Assembly (NCBI RefSeq): GCF_050947335.1
Contig: NC_134993.1
Span: forward strand, 9,548,001 to 9,612,000
DNA from: Megachile rotundata
Lineage: Eukaryota > Arthropoda > Insecta > Hymenoptera > Megachilidae
Length of the DNA: 64,000 nt
Reading direction: 5' to 3'
The translations under genes were made by a program, and so were the position numbers. The notes under the pieces were generated by a model. That model was not told where the DNA came from, made no database searches, and saw only the letters and a list, made by a program, of their open reading frames with translations. Positions 45,776 through 56,800 of this stretch are shown piece by piece (the stretch's first letter is position 1; every line of letters begins with the position of its first letter).

Positions 45776-46676
45776 ATAAAAATGAAATTCATCCAACAAG
45801 AAATTACATATTATTCCATTTCAATCAAAGAAAAATCATATTTTAAATTAAAAAACGCGTCCTTTATTGAACATCACCCTTCACATATCCAAATTATACG
45901 CCATATCAATTATTCCCCCTACGCATATCAAATATACCTCATTTCATTCATACAGCAACTGCAGATATTATCAAACACGAAACGTCAAATATTCTCAGTC
46001 ACAAATAAATCCATCGAGATCGAGGTACCAGTATAAACAAAAATGACATCCCGACGACACAAAATGGTCGAGAAACACGAATCCGGATCATGAAAGTATA
46101 TCGTTCCGAATCCATTATCATCGTAGCTGAATACGAATCCCCCGAAATTCATTGTAATCGATTGACGTACAGCTGTCGTTACACGCAAAGGTAAAAGCTT
46201 TCAATTTTTGCGGTTTCCAGGAACGAGACAAAAGATCGCAGATAACATTCGTACCGTTCGATCGGCTTGTTTGTTTGCTTGTTCCTCGTTGTATTTTCCA
46301 CGAGAATCCTTGTTTTCAATATTTTTCGAGAGATTGTCACTTGCTAGATTTTGCTAGACTCTCTGTATTTTTCCAGTTAACCGAATCGATGTTGCGTCCT
46401 AAAAATTGAAGTGCTAGTTTTTCCGTTTTCATTGTGCACACTTTTTATTATTTCTCCTTTTTCAGAGCGACCGATATAGCTTTTCATTTTCTCTTTTATT
46501 TCACGCGTATTAAATAAGATTCGCTACTTTTATTGGGATCATAAACGAAAAATTTTTCTATATACATAGAAAATATACAATACATATGGTCATATATACA
46601 TATAGACAGACAACTGAATTTGAAGTTATTAAAAATTGTTGAAAGTTGTAATATTAAAATGTACGATATTAACGTA
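45776..46676. other. Unique sequence, no gene supported
   Basis: AT-rich to about 45980, then mixed to about 46310, then AT-rich. The 84-codon plus frame (45782-46036) and 67-codon minus frame (45985-46188) have no family features. Confidence 0.4.
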
Positions 46677-46817
46677 TACAGGGTGTCTCACAACTAGTGG
46701 TCCCTGAAATGGGGAGTAGCTGACGTGATTCTGAATAAGATTTCCCGTTGCAAAAATGGGGTTTGAAGCTTCGTTTTTGAATTATTAAGGAAAAACGCGG
46801 ACCAATCAGAGCGCGAG
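46677..46817 (+). repeat. Left terminal inverted repeat, copy 2
   Basis: It runs from TACAGGGTGTCTC to ACCAATCAGAGCGCGAG and passes directly into satellite units (GATTATTACGCGTTG). A CCAAT box lies at 46802-46806. It matches the reverse complement of 47756-47899 with few differences, including a small deletion after ACTAGTG. Confidence 0.9.
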
Positions 46818-47715
46818 GATTATTACGCGTTGGATTACTACGTGTTGGTTAATTACGCGTTAGATTACCACGCGATAGATTCCTACGCTTAGAATTACCA
46901 CGTGTTGCATTACTACGCGTTCGACTACTACGCGTTGCATTACTACGTGTTGAACTACTACCCGTTGAATATCCACGCGCTGGATTACTACGCGTTGGAT
47001 ATCCACACGCTGGATTACTACGCGTTAGATTCCTACGCTTAGAATTACCACGCGCTGCATTATTACGCGTTGGATTACTACGCGTTGAATATGCACGCGC
47101 TGGATTACTACGCGTTGGATATCCACACGCTGGATTACTACGCGTTAGATTACTACGCATTAGATTCCTACGCTTAGAATTACCACGCGCTGCATTATTA
47201 CGCGTTGGATTACTACGCGTTGAATATGCACGCGCTGGATTACTACGCGTTGGATATTCACACGCTGGATAACTACACGTTGTATTACTACGCGTTGGAT
47301 TACTACGCGTAGGATTACCACGCGTTGCATTACCACACGTTGCATTACTACGCGTTGGATTATCACGCGTTGCATTACTATGCGTTGGACTACTACGCGT
47401 TGCATTACTACGCGTTGAACTACTACCCGTTGAATATCCACGCGCTGGATTACTACGCGTTGGATATCCACACGCTGGATTACTACGCGTTAGATTACCA
47501 CGCGTTAGATTCCTACGCTTAGAATTACCACGCGCTGCATTATTACGCGTTGGATTACTACGCGTTGAATATGCACGCGCTGGATTACTACGCGTTGGAT
47601 ATTCACACGCTGGATAACTACACGTTGTATTACTACGCCTTGGATTACTACGCGTAGGATTACCACGCGTTGCATTACCACACGTTGCGTTACTACGCGT
47701 TGGATTACCACGCGT
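46818..47715 (-). repeat. 15-bp CpG-dense satellite inside copy 2
   Basis: About 60 units of GGATTACTACGCGTT, the reverse complement of the copy 1 unit. The block beginning TAGATTCCTACGCTTAGAAT occurs at 47161 and about 47506, offset 345 bp, the same higher-order length as in copy 1. Another copy of this block lies near 47036. Shared variant units in both copies show that the organised array, not just the monomer, was present in a common ancestor. Confidence 0.95.
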
Positions 47716-47740
47716 TATCCGAAGCTATCGCTCTCCCGTC

Positions 47741-47752
47741 TGCGCATGCGCA
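47741..47752. promoter_or_regulatory. Perfect NRF-1-type palindrome
   Basis: TGCGCATGCGCA is a full match to the palindromic NRF-1 consensus (Erect wing in Drosophila). An inverted CCAAT box (ATTGG, 47767-47771) lies 14 bp away. This pairing is typical of CpG-type promoters in animals. It occurs at the inner edge of the right repeat only. Function is inferred. Confidence 0.45.
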
Positions 47753-47755
47753 ACT

Positions 47756-47899
47756 CTCGCGCTCTGATTGGTCCGTGTTTTTCCTTAATAATTCAAAAAC
47801 GAAGCTTCAAACCCCATTTTTGCAAAGGGAATTCTTATTCAGAATCACGTCAGCTACCCCTCATTTCAGGGACCTACACTAATTGTGGGACACCTTGTA
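47756..47899 (-). repeat. Right terminal inverted repeat, copy 2
   Basis: It runs from CTCGCGCTCTGATTGGTCC to GGGACACCTTGTA. The tip differs from the left end at two positions (TACAAGGTGTCCC against TACAGGGTGTCTC). Confidence 0.9.
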
Positions 47900-47901
47900 T
47901 A

Positions 47902-49268
47902 GGCTGCCATAAAGTAGTCGGCAATTTTATTTTCACTCAGAAATAAATTTTTATTCGCAATTAGATAAATGTATTTTTAACCAGTGTAACTAAATGTAGT
48001 GAGGGTCCAGAAAATTTCAAATATTCGAAATTCCCATCATACACATTCATGCAAACTATGAATACTAAAAACTCTTATAAGCTTGCAAACTGACTTTGTT
48101 ATTCACACTTGTACACTTCGAATGAACGTCACAATATTAAAAATTTATAATCTCCCAAAATACCAAAAATAAAAATGCATAAAAAAAAAACGCGTGACCG
48201 TAAAAAATTCACACCCTGCAACAAACAAGCCCCGAAATCCAAGCGAATTTGAAAACTCGATGATTGTTTTTCTTCGTTTTCCTCCTCGAGTGTTGTCTAT
48301 CGTTTCGAATTTCCAGTTAAACGCAGCGAGGAGCGAAGTTGAACCAGTTAAAAATTGGAATCGAATGGTCTCCGAAAAAAGGAGGAAAAAGCCGGGAAAT
48401 TTTAACGACAGTTCCACGCACGCTGAAATTCGGACATTCTCTTGTTTCGATAAATAAAATCTTTTGTCGCGGTTGTTCCATCACACGATGCCTGCGAGTT
48501 TATTTTTCCAGCCATTTTTCCTGCGTATTTTCCCTTTATTTCTCGATTTTTCTTCTTTTTTTCTCGTCCTCTCTCTTTCTGGGACGCAGCTTTAATTCGT
48601 AGGGACCGGGTAACACACGTGAAATTGCGTTACGATGAAAATGCGCGCACGATGTTCGCTGTGTCATCGCGAAAAAAAAGGTAACATATGTCGCCGCTAT
48701 TTTTTCCAAAAAGGTCTGTTTTTTCTTCAATTTTGTACCCTTTTTTTTGCTAACGTTGCGTTTTTTGATATCGAGGCGAGATTCAACGAAAACTGCGACG
48801 AATGTTTTCTTTTCGTTAATTGTTTGTTAGAATTTATTTTAAGCTTGATACTGTGAGCAGTTTGGTATTTTGATTTTGGTGATTTATTTTAGATTTAGTA
48901 AGTTTCGATTTTGATAATGTATTATTAAGTAATTTTGTATTATAATGTACTATTTAATCTTTGAATAATTTCTTTTTATTCTTTTATTTAAATTTTAACG
49001 TGTTACGTGAAAATATTAATTTTATAACAATTTTAATTTATTATTTTCCATAAATATTTCTTTTTTCCCTCATGAAATTTTAGCAATATAAACTAAATAT
49101 TAATTATTATGTAGGTGAGAGCACACATTGTAAGAAAAAATGCAAAACACACATAGGGAGAAGAGAAAAGCAAAAGACAGTCAAATTTTCGCGCGGTTCC
49201 CGCTCGGAGCCGTTCGGATATCTTCGGCGCCCACGTAATCGCGTCACGCAGTCCACTCGTTTAATTAG
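47902..49268. other. Unique sequence, no gene supported
   Basis: AT-rich to 48180 (with a run of ten A), then a mixed island 48190-48800 with overlapping frames on both strands (48145-48417 minus; 48194-48457, 48339-48602, 48635-48856 plus), none recognisable. AT-rich sequence follows to 49140. A short CpG-rich stretch (49190-49260) directly precedes satellite array B. Confidence 0.4.
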
Positions 49269-49269
49269 A

Positions 49270-50260
49270 CAGTTACTAAACAATAATCAAAACATAGACA
49301 CAATTTTCAATAACAGAAAAATATAGCAAACTAGAACTTATGCTACATAAATTTGAAGCTTGAACTCGTTAAAAATGCCTGCATAAACGTTTCATAAATA
49401 TTCTTACAATCTGCCTGACGGACAGTTACCGCAAACAGTGACCGATTTCAAAATTTCTGAATTCTAACATACTTCGATGTGATAAAATTAATACCGAATA
49501 GTACTTATATCAATTTGAAGCCCGAGGTTTACTGAAAATTATTATATCATTTCATAAAAATTCGTAATGTAGAATGGCTGGTCAGTTAAAGCAAGCAGCG
49601 AGTTATTTCTAAATTTCCAAAGTTCATTACTGTTCGATGACATAAAAATAATTGAAAGTGGCACTTATTACATCAATCTGCAGCTCGAAGCTTGCTGAAA
49701 GTTACCGTGCAACCATTTCGTTAATGCACGCAATACAAAATGGCGGATAGTTGAAGCAAACAGTGAACTTCATTTCTAAAGTTTGAAATAATTTTATGAC
49801 ACAAAACCTATGCAAAATGACAAGTATGTTAAACTTGAGTTTTAAAGTTTGCTGAAAATTACTATGTAAACGTTTCGTCAATATTCCTAGTACAAAATGG
49901 TTGACAGTTATATCAAACACTGATCGATTGCGAAACATAGGAAGCCTGACACAATTTTGAATGACGGAGAATATAGCGAACTAGCACTTATGCTATATGG
50001 ATTCGAAGCTTGTTGTGCGTTGAAAGTGGCTGTGCACATGTTTTATTGATATTTTCACTTAAAATGGCTGACAATTATAGCAAACAACCATTTCAAAATT
50101 CTTGAACACTGACTTCGATGACACTGATTCAAAATAGCGTATATATTTCATCAATTTAATGTTTCAAGTCTACTAAAAAATACTATATTAACTTTCAATA
50201 AATGTTTTGTTAACACAAAATGGCTGACGTTCAGTCAGAACAAATAATAACTAATTTCAA
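49270..50260 (+). repeat. ~165-bp satellite family, array B
   Basis: It starts abruptly with GACAGTTACTAAACAATAAT, which equals the end of the core motif of the family, and follows array C (from about 54345) almost base for base for about 640 bp. It follows array A from about 33945. Further diverged monomers continue to about 50260 (landmarks AAAATGGCTGACAATTATAG near 50061 and AAAATGGCTGACGTTCAGTC near 50217). Confidence 0.92.
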
Positions 50261-52078
50261 AACTTGTGCAGTTTAATAAAATTTGATCACAAAGTTCCAA
50301 TCATGTTACATCAATCTGAAGTTTTTTAAAAATAATCTTTGCTTAATTAAAATTAAATAACTTTTTAAAAATCACATCTTTAAATAATTCTATAAAGTCA
50401 CATCTATTACATGTTAATACGACTTTTGAACAAAGTTAAATTCACAAAAAATTTATTAATCCCTCATACATTTATTTTTTTACAAATTCAAGCATCAAGT
50501 TAATACGGTATTTTCTTTGTGTCGCAATATTTTGTTGAACGTAACGTTTCACCGAGGAGAGCGCATTTAACGAAAGCATCGTGTACAAGCAGAAGATACT
50601 TTTTTGTCTCGAACGATCGTCGAACCTTTTTTATCCTTAATCGATGTCCGTTAAAGAGAAAACCGATTTGGTCCTTCAGAAGTACTCTTCCTCTAATTGG
50701 TAAATCCCTGGGAAACAATTACGTTTTCGATTGGCGTCGAACAGGGATCTTTTGTGCTTCCGCTTTGGAACGAAGTGAACGAGAGGGAGTGGAGGGATGA
50801 ATTGAGTTGAAATCATTTTTGCGCGGTAATTTGGTGATCGAACTCTGCTGATTATTATTGGAGCCGAAGAAATCGATGATGAAGATTGAAAGAAAACAAT
50901 GTCTTCGATTATTATACTTCATATCCCTCAGGTGCTTGCTTTGTTCCGTCGATTTATTATAACGAATCGTACTTGGGATGCTGTGTACGATAAATATATT
51001 TCAGGTTTTGAAGAACTTGGAGATATTCTGTTATTCAAGTTCTGGATTTTTTATTAGGTTGGAAATTAAAAATTTTTAAATATCTTGAATGCTTAGTTAT
51101 CGCATTTGTATTAAATTACCAAATTTCCAAATTACGAAAACAAAATTATCAAAAATTGCCGTATCTCAAATTCGTAATACGTAAATTATTAGAATCGCAA
51201 AAACTTTGTCCGAAAATTTCGGAGGAACTCGGTGAATTTCCTTAAATCCTTCATTTGCAAACTTTCACAAACATAGTACAAGCGGCGTACCTTCGGAAGT
51301 TTTAGTAACCTCGGTTCAATGATCCTTTAAGTTCATGAAGCTTGAAATAGCGCCACGTCGAGAGCATATACATAAAATAGTATTCCCGATAAGTTCTCTT
51401 AACGTTGCTTTCTAGATAACATTCTAGCAGATTTTTAAATCTTTTAAGTAACCCATCCATCAAAAAATGCGCAAACATTTGATAATACGGAGGGCCACGA
51501 TAGCGAAAGTGACGATATCAAAAATTTATTTCCACGAGCGCAGGGTATAAAGAGTACCTTACGACTTTTTAGGATGGTTCAAGGAGACTGGTACTAAAAT
51601 TGTGCAGCTTCAGAATTTTTAGGATTTAAATCTGCGTAGGGGAAACTTCTTATAGCGATTTTTATTCCATTGTCAGGAACTCCTGGGACTCGATGTTCGT
51701 TTGTCAACGCGCTGCAGGCCGCAATTTTGCGTCTTTCCTCTCGAAATTTTGAGAGTGGACTCTTGAGATAGCCTAAATTTGCTGTATAGATTTTGGCGGC
51801 AAGCCGTCGTGTCGAATCGATAAAAAACCGTTTGGTTTCGATAATTTTTCACACAGATCGACTGGAAGCACGTTGAAAGCTCTGTAACTCATCGTCGACA
51901 ATGCTTGGTCGTCATCGACGTCGGTCGTCGTGAAATCAATAATCGTGTTCGGTATCGTTTTCGATAGTTTCGGACACGTTTACGTTTGGACTTTAAAATC
52001 TCTGCGTCTCTTGTTCTACCTATATGTTTACGGTAGCTCGACATTTGAAATGCACTCATTCTGGCACCTGGTAGACTA
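50261..52078. other. Unique sequence, no gene supported
   Basis: AT-rich, then mixed islands at 50510-50820 and 51280-52080. The 93-codon plus frame (50519-50800) is opposed by a 72-codon minus frame (50500-50718), and neither shows a motif. No RNA gene seen. Confidence 0.4.
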
Positions 52079-52172
52079 TAAGCTTCTGGCATCCATCTAG
52101 GTTAGGTTAACATCTAGGTAGGTTGGTCAGCATCTAGGTTAGGTTAGCCCCAGGTTGGCATCTAGATTAGGT
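52079..52172. repeat. CATCTAGGTTAGGTTA short repeat
   Basis: Four imperfect units of CATCTAGGTTAGGTTA with spacers. The GGTTAGGTTA core resembles dispersed TTAGG-type sequence common in Hymenoptera, but there are too few units and too much spacer for a telomeric array. Confidence 0.75.
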
Positions 52173-52885
52173 TGTGACCCAATTATCAAGTTGTCAAAGT
52201 ATCAAACTGATATTTCTAATTTTCATATTTCATATCTTCTTTAAAAGGACGTAAACCTAGCGTTAATTCAGATGGTTCGTTTATGAATTATCATAAATGA
52301 TATAATGATCAAATTTTGTAATTTTATAATTTTTTAGTTTTATAATTAAAAAATTATTGTCCAAATTCTATTGCAAAATTATTAAACGAATTTTGAATCA
52401 ATTAATTGTCCAGAATAAGTTTATAAATATATAAATTATAAAATATGCAAATTTTTGAATGCTGTTAAATTAAAATCATGTAAGCTGTCGTTGAATTCAA
52501 TTATCGATTGCTGATAAAATTCTTGTCAAAAATCGCTTCGTTACCAATCATATCTTGATTTAACTTGACAGTCCATGAAAATCAGTCTGAATCTTGTAAC
52601 TTATATCATTCAAGCGAAGAAACCGATCTCACCACTCCGTTTGATCAACGATATCATGATGTTGATTTGGAAATAAAATTATCATGATAGATGATATCCT
52701 GTATTTATTATTAGACTTCGTGAAGACAAGTAGCCTGTATCCTTGAAGTTTCGCCATATTGAATAAGAAAAGAAATATAGAACTTTGCAAATTATTTTAT
52801 CACAAATTTATGAATTAGGATAATTTTACAATTTTTTATTTAGAAACAGAAATGTGGAAATTGTTGAGTTTCTAATTTTTTAATA
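52173..52885. other. Unique AT-rich sequence, no gene seen
   Basis: No open frame, repeat unit or RNA structure noticed. Confidence 0.45.
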
Positions 52886-52889
52886 TGAA

Positions 52890-53130
52890 ATTTTACTACT
52901 TTTTAAATTTTCAAATTTCTAAATTTCCCTAATTCCAAATTTCCCAATTTCTAATTTTTCCTAATTCCAAATTTTCCAGTTTCTAAATTCCCCACTTTAT
53001 AAATTTCCCTAATTACAAACTTGCCAATTTCTAAATTTCCCTAATTACAAACTTGCCAATTTTTAAATTTCCCAAGTTTCAAATTTGCCAATTTCTAAAT
53101 TTCCCAGTTTCTAAATTTCCCAACTTATTT
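52890..53130. repeat. CTAAATTTCCCTAATT 16-bp array
   Basis: About 13 units with variants CTAAATTTCCCAATTT and TACAAACTTGCCAATTT. This is a C-rich member of the octamer-phased group. Confidence 0.88.
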
Positions 53131-53660
53131 CCTCATCAAGTAACATCAAATTAAAATAGACTATCCGATTCATCTATAAATTGAATCGTCACTTACGCGC
53201 AGAACAATATGGAGACTAAACTAGCCATTTCGAAATGAATCGAGCTTACATCGTTTAACCAATTTCTATCGAGGCACGATATCGTTCGCGTCTCGAGTGT
53301 TACCAAAGAGCTAGTGGAAATTGCACAGTCGACGAGCAAAAACGAAACGAGGAGCCGTGGAGGCATTCGAGCAAGAAGCTCGTCGTTCGAGGAGTCTTCT
53401 ATTGGCTCTCGTTCTCCATTGCCATCCTTTCGTACATAACGTATGTACAGCAGCACCGGCAGAACCAGAAGCATCACTGAGGATAGAGAGCAGAGTTCTC
53501 GTTCGTTAACTGCCGGCAGAATCCACTCGACTTAATCGATCCTTTCTATCGTGGACCAGATATACCTTGCACCCTTTGTTCCTAAAATGGAAGACTGATA
53601 GCCGCGCCACCATTTTCTTCATCTTCCTTTGGCAGGCGTTCGTCAACGTTTACGCTAATG
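53131..53660. other. Unique island, no gene supported
   Basis: Mixed-composition sequence with a 94-codon minus frame (53193-53477) opposed by a plus frame (53321-53509). No recognised domain. It ends where array C begins. Confidence 0.4.
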
Positions 53661-53664
53661 GGAT

Positions 53665-54985
53665 ATTGTAAGAAACTGTGGTCAATTTTGAGCCGTAGAA
53701 AGTATGCCATAAGTTTTAATGGTGTAAAAGATAACACAACTAGCACTATATAAAGTGCGAGATTCATTGTATGAAGCTACATAAATATATTAATATTTCT
53801 ATTACAAAATGGCTGACGGACAGTTACACCAAACAGTCGATTCTAAAATTCAAGTCTAAAATTTTAACACAGAAAATTAATGAAAAATTGCATTTACGTC
53901 AATTTCAAGCTTGTACCTTGATAAAACTTACTGTGTATGTTTCGTATTACTACAAAATGGTGGATGGACAATTCGTCGATATTTTTAATATAAAATAGCT
54001 GACGGACAATTAGAGGAAGCAGTGGTCAATTTAGAGCCATTGAAAATTTGTCATAAGTTTTAGTGACGAAATAACAAAAATAAACAATTATAATATATCA
54101 ATTTTAAGTTCAACGTTTACTGAAAGTGACTGCATAAAATTTTTATTAATACTTTGAACATAAAATGGCTGACGTCATTTAGAGGAAGCAGTGGTGAATT
54201 TTGAGCCATAGAAAGTTTGTCACTTTTAGTGACGTAAAAGTGACATATACTAGCAGTTGTGATGTACAAACTTCAAGTGTAAGATTCATTAAACTTACTA
54301 CATAAATGTTCCACTATTTCTACTACAAAATGGCCGACGGACAGTTACTAAACAATAATCAAAACATAGACACGATTTTCAATAACAGAAAAATATAGCA
54401 AACTAGAACTTATGATACATAAATTTGAAGCTTGAACTCGTTAAAAATGCCTGCATAAACGTTTCATAAATATTCTTACAATCTGCCTGACGGACAGTTA
54501 CCGCAAACAGTGATCGATTTCAAAATTTCTGAATTCTAACACATTTCGATGTGATAAAATTAATACCGAATAGTACTTATATCAATTTGAAGCCTGAGGT
54601 TTGCTGAAAATTATTATATCATTTCATAAAAATTCGTAGTGTAGAGTGACTGATCAGTTGAAGCAAGCAGCGAGTTATTTCTAAATTTCCAAAGTTCATT
54701 ACTGTTCGATGACATAAAAATAATTGAAAGTGGCACTTATTACATCAATCTGCAGCTCGAAGCTTGCTGAAAGTTACCGTGCAACCATTTCGTTAATGCA
54801 CGCAATACAAAATGGCGGATAGTTGAAGCAAACAGTGAACTTCATTTCTGAAGTTTGAAATAATTTTATGACAAAACCAACGCAAAATGACAAGTATGTT
54901 AAATTTGAGTTTTAAAGTTTGCTGGAAATTACTGTTTAAACGTTTTGTCAATATTCCTAGTACAAAATGGCGTTATGTCAGTAAT
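53665..54985 (+). repeat. ~165-bp satellite family, array C
   Basis: Monomers carry AAAATGGCTGACGGACAGTTA. The block 53997-54985 is a close copy of array A from about 33595 to 34590, including shared odd features such as the truncated AAAATGGCTGACGTCATTTAG monomer. The region 54345-54980 is an even closer copy of array B. The first monomers (53665-53990) correspond more loosely to 33380-33595. Confidence 0.93.
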
Positions 54986-55475
54986 CGATTACAAATCTTT
55001 AAATTTGATTAGTAATTTTTCACATTAATATTCAAATTTCCATATTTTCAAAATTTCAAATATTCCTCTTCTATGATATTTACACTTTTACTTTCCACTG
55101 CTTGCATATATGTACGTGTGTGAACAGTTATATCTATTATGCCAGCCATCGCGTTAAGGACATCTCCACCTGTATATAAAGACTTTCCTGTTCAAAGCGT
55201 AAAGGAAAGCATCAATCTGAAACTTGTCCGTCATTGTCGTCATCCTCGTCATCGACATTACAATTACAATCATTATACACTTTGCAGATTTCTGCTATCT
55301 TTCAAGCACATCCTGTATTATGTAGGGAGTTTCCGGTTAAAAAGTAATATAATAAAATTAATAAATTCTCATATTACCATTAAATTATTCATTGACTGTA
55401 CTACTTTTGTTAAAAAAAAACATCTTTTAATATTTAGAAGCGATGTTAGTGTGTTACTGTACTAATTTATTCAAG
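54986..55475. other. Unique sequence, no gene supported
   Basis: AT-rich with a small mixed part at 55130-55330. The 108-codon plus frame (55139-55465) has no recognised features. Confidence 0.4.
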
Positions 55476-55910
55476 TACAGTAGAGTCTTGTTATATTGCC
55501 GTTTCTATGTACATTTTCATGTACTCAAATTCTTCCCTAACCCTATCAAACTTGATTGTAAATACAAATGGTAATTTTAATGGCAAAATGATGTTAGTGT
55601 GTTCATCCGATCAAATATTGTAGACTCTCGTTATATTGCCATCTGAGCAGACTTTCACGCGTCTTAATTTGTTACTGACTGTATCAATTTTGTTAAGGAA
55701 TATATATTTTAACAGTTAGAAACGATATTACTATATTACTCCCTTTATTTCATCAAACATAGTACACTCTTGCTATATTGCCATCTTTACATCAATTTTC
55801 AAATATTTAAATTCTTCACTAAATCCATAAATTTTGTTCAAAAATTCAGTTTTACCTCACAAGCGACATTCTAATCCGTATTAAAAGTAATCTCGTTATA
55901 TTGCCACAAA
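55440..55910. repeat. ~142-bp diverged repeat with CTCGTTATATTGCC
   Basis: TAGAGTCTTGTTATATTGCC, TAGACTCTCGTTATATTGCC, TACACTCTTGCTATATTGCC and TAATCTCGTTATATTGCC lie near 55481, 55621, 55763 and 55887 at steps of about 124-143 bp. Other shared pieces are GATGTTAGTGTGTTACTGTA and TTGACTGTACTACTTTTGTTA. A possibly related motif (CTCTCGCTATATTGCCAATT) lies near 27284. Confidence 0.8.
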
Positions 55911-56490
55911 CAGACCTCCATAAAAGTACTACACAACATATCGATTAATTCCTTTCCCTCAGAAATTCTATTCCATTTCATTGTACATTTTTCACCTAGT
56001 TTCTCAGTTGGATTCACCCTCATTTTATGCCACCGTTCCAGGAATATCCCATGTTTATACAGGCTGTTTATGTTCACCGATGTTTGCCCGCGGAAAGAAG
56101 GAAAGTACGCGAAGCCACATTCGCGAAAAGAACTCGTTCGGTATCAGGCGAAAATGTCGCGTGCGATCGGCCGCGTATTCTCGAGAGGACAAAGCGGATA
56201 GGAGTGTTTCCGCTCGTCGAGTTATGCGAATGGATGAAGTTGGCCGTTTCGTGCCGCTTGAGATTGGGTTGATAGCCCCGGGGCCATCCACGAACGAGTT
56301 CTTTCTTGAGAAACAGATAGTGATGGCTTCGAATCGCGCCTTTATCGACATTATTTATTTACTTGCTGTTAGAACAATGCTCGAAGCTCGATAAAAATAT
56401 AAATGTATATTCTATATGCGATGCTGTGTCGACAATATATAGCGACGGTTGAACGCTGGGAACATTATATCGTTTGAAGTTGTAATGTTT
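55911..56490. other. Unique island, no gene supported
   Basis: Mixed to GC-rich sequence with a 137-codon plus frame (55981-56394), an 81-codon plus frame in another phase (56027-56272) and a 98-codon minus frame (56055-56351). Three competing frames and no motif make coding uncertain; such overlap is expected by chance where stop codons are rare. Confidence 0.4.
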
Positions 56491-56494
56491 ATAA

Positions 56495-56800
56495 TTTGGT
56501 GATTTGGGGATTTGGGGATTTGGGGATTTGGGGATATGGAGACTTAAGAATTTTGAGATTTCGGAATTTGGAGATTTGGAGATTTGGGGGTTTGGGGATT
56601 TGGGGATTTGGAGATTTTAGGATATAGAAATTTTGGGATTTGGGAATTTTGGGATTTGGGAATTTTGGGATTTGGGAATTTTGGGATTTGGGAATTTTGG
56701 GATTTGGGAATTTTGGGATTTGGGAATTTTGGGATTTGGGAATTTTGGGATTTGGGAATTTTGGGATTTGGGAATTTTGAGGTTCGGGAATTTAGGAATA
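56495..56800. repeat. 16-bp minisatellite GGGATTTGGGAATTTT, second locus
   Basis: From 56633 to about 56778 the 16-mer GGGATTTGGGAATTTT repeats without error for about nine units, exactly the unit seen at 12283-12415. Looser GGGGATTT octamers precede it. Confidence 0.96.

Larger units (their letters stand above)
46677..47899 (-). mobile_element. TIR element with internal 15-bp satellite, copy 2
   Basis: This is a 1,223-bp element in the opposite orientation to copy 1. Its left end reads TACAGGGTGTCTCACAACTA; the right end on the minus strand reads TACAAGGTGTCCCACAATTA. TA dinucleotides at 46675-46676 and 47900-47901 flank the element, consistent with a TA target duplication. Inverted repeats of 141 and 144 bp enclose about 900 bp of 15-bp satellite plus a 40-bp unique edge next to the right repeat. 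There is no transposase, so movement would need enzymes from elsewhere. Both inverted repeats are well preserved, suggesting a more recent insertion than copy 1. Confidence 0.9.

Noticed and set aside
48635..48856. Frame beginning with a CSLCHREKKGNIC cluster, considered as a zinc finger
   Set aside because: The spacing does not fit a known finger that I can name, and the rest is hydrophobic translation of AT-rich sequence.
55981..56394. 137-codon plus-strand frame
   Set aside because: Competes with another plus frame and a minus frame over the same bases; no family features.
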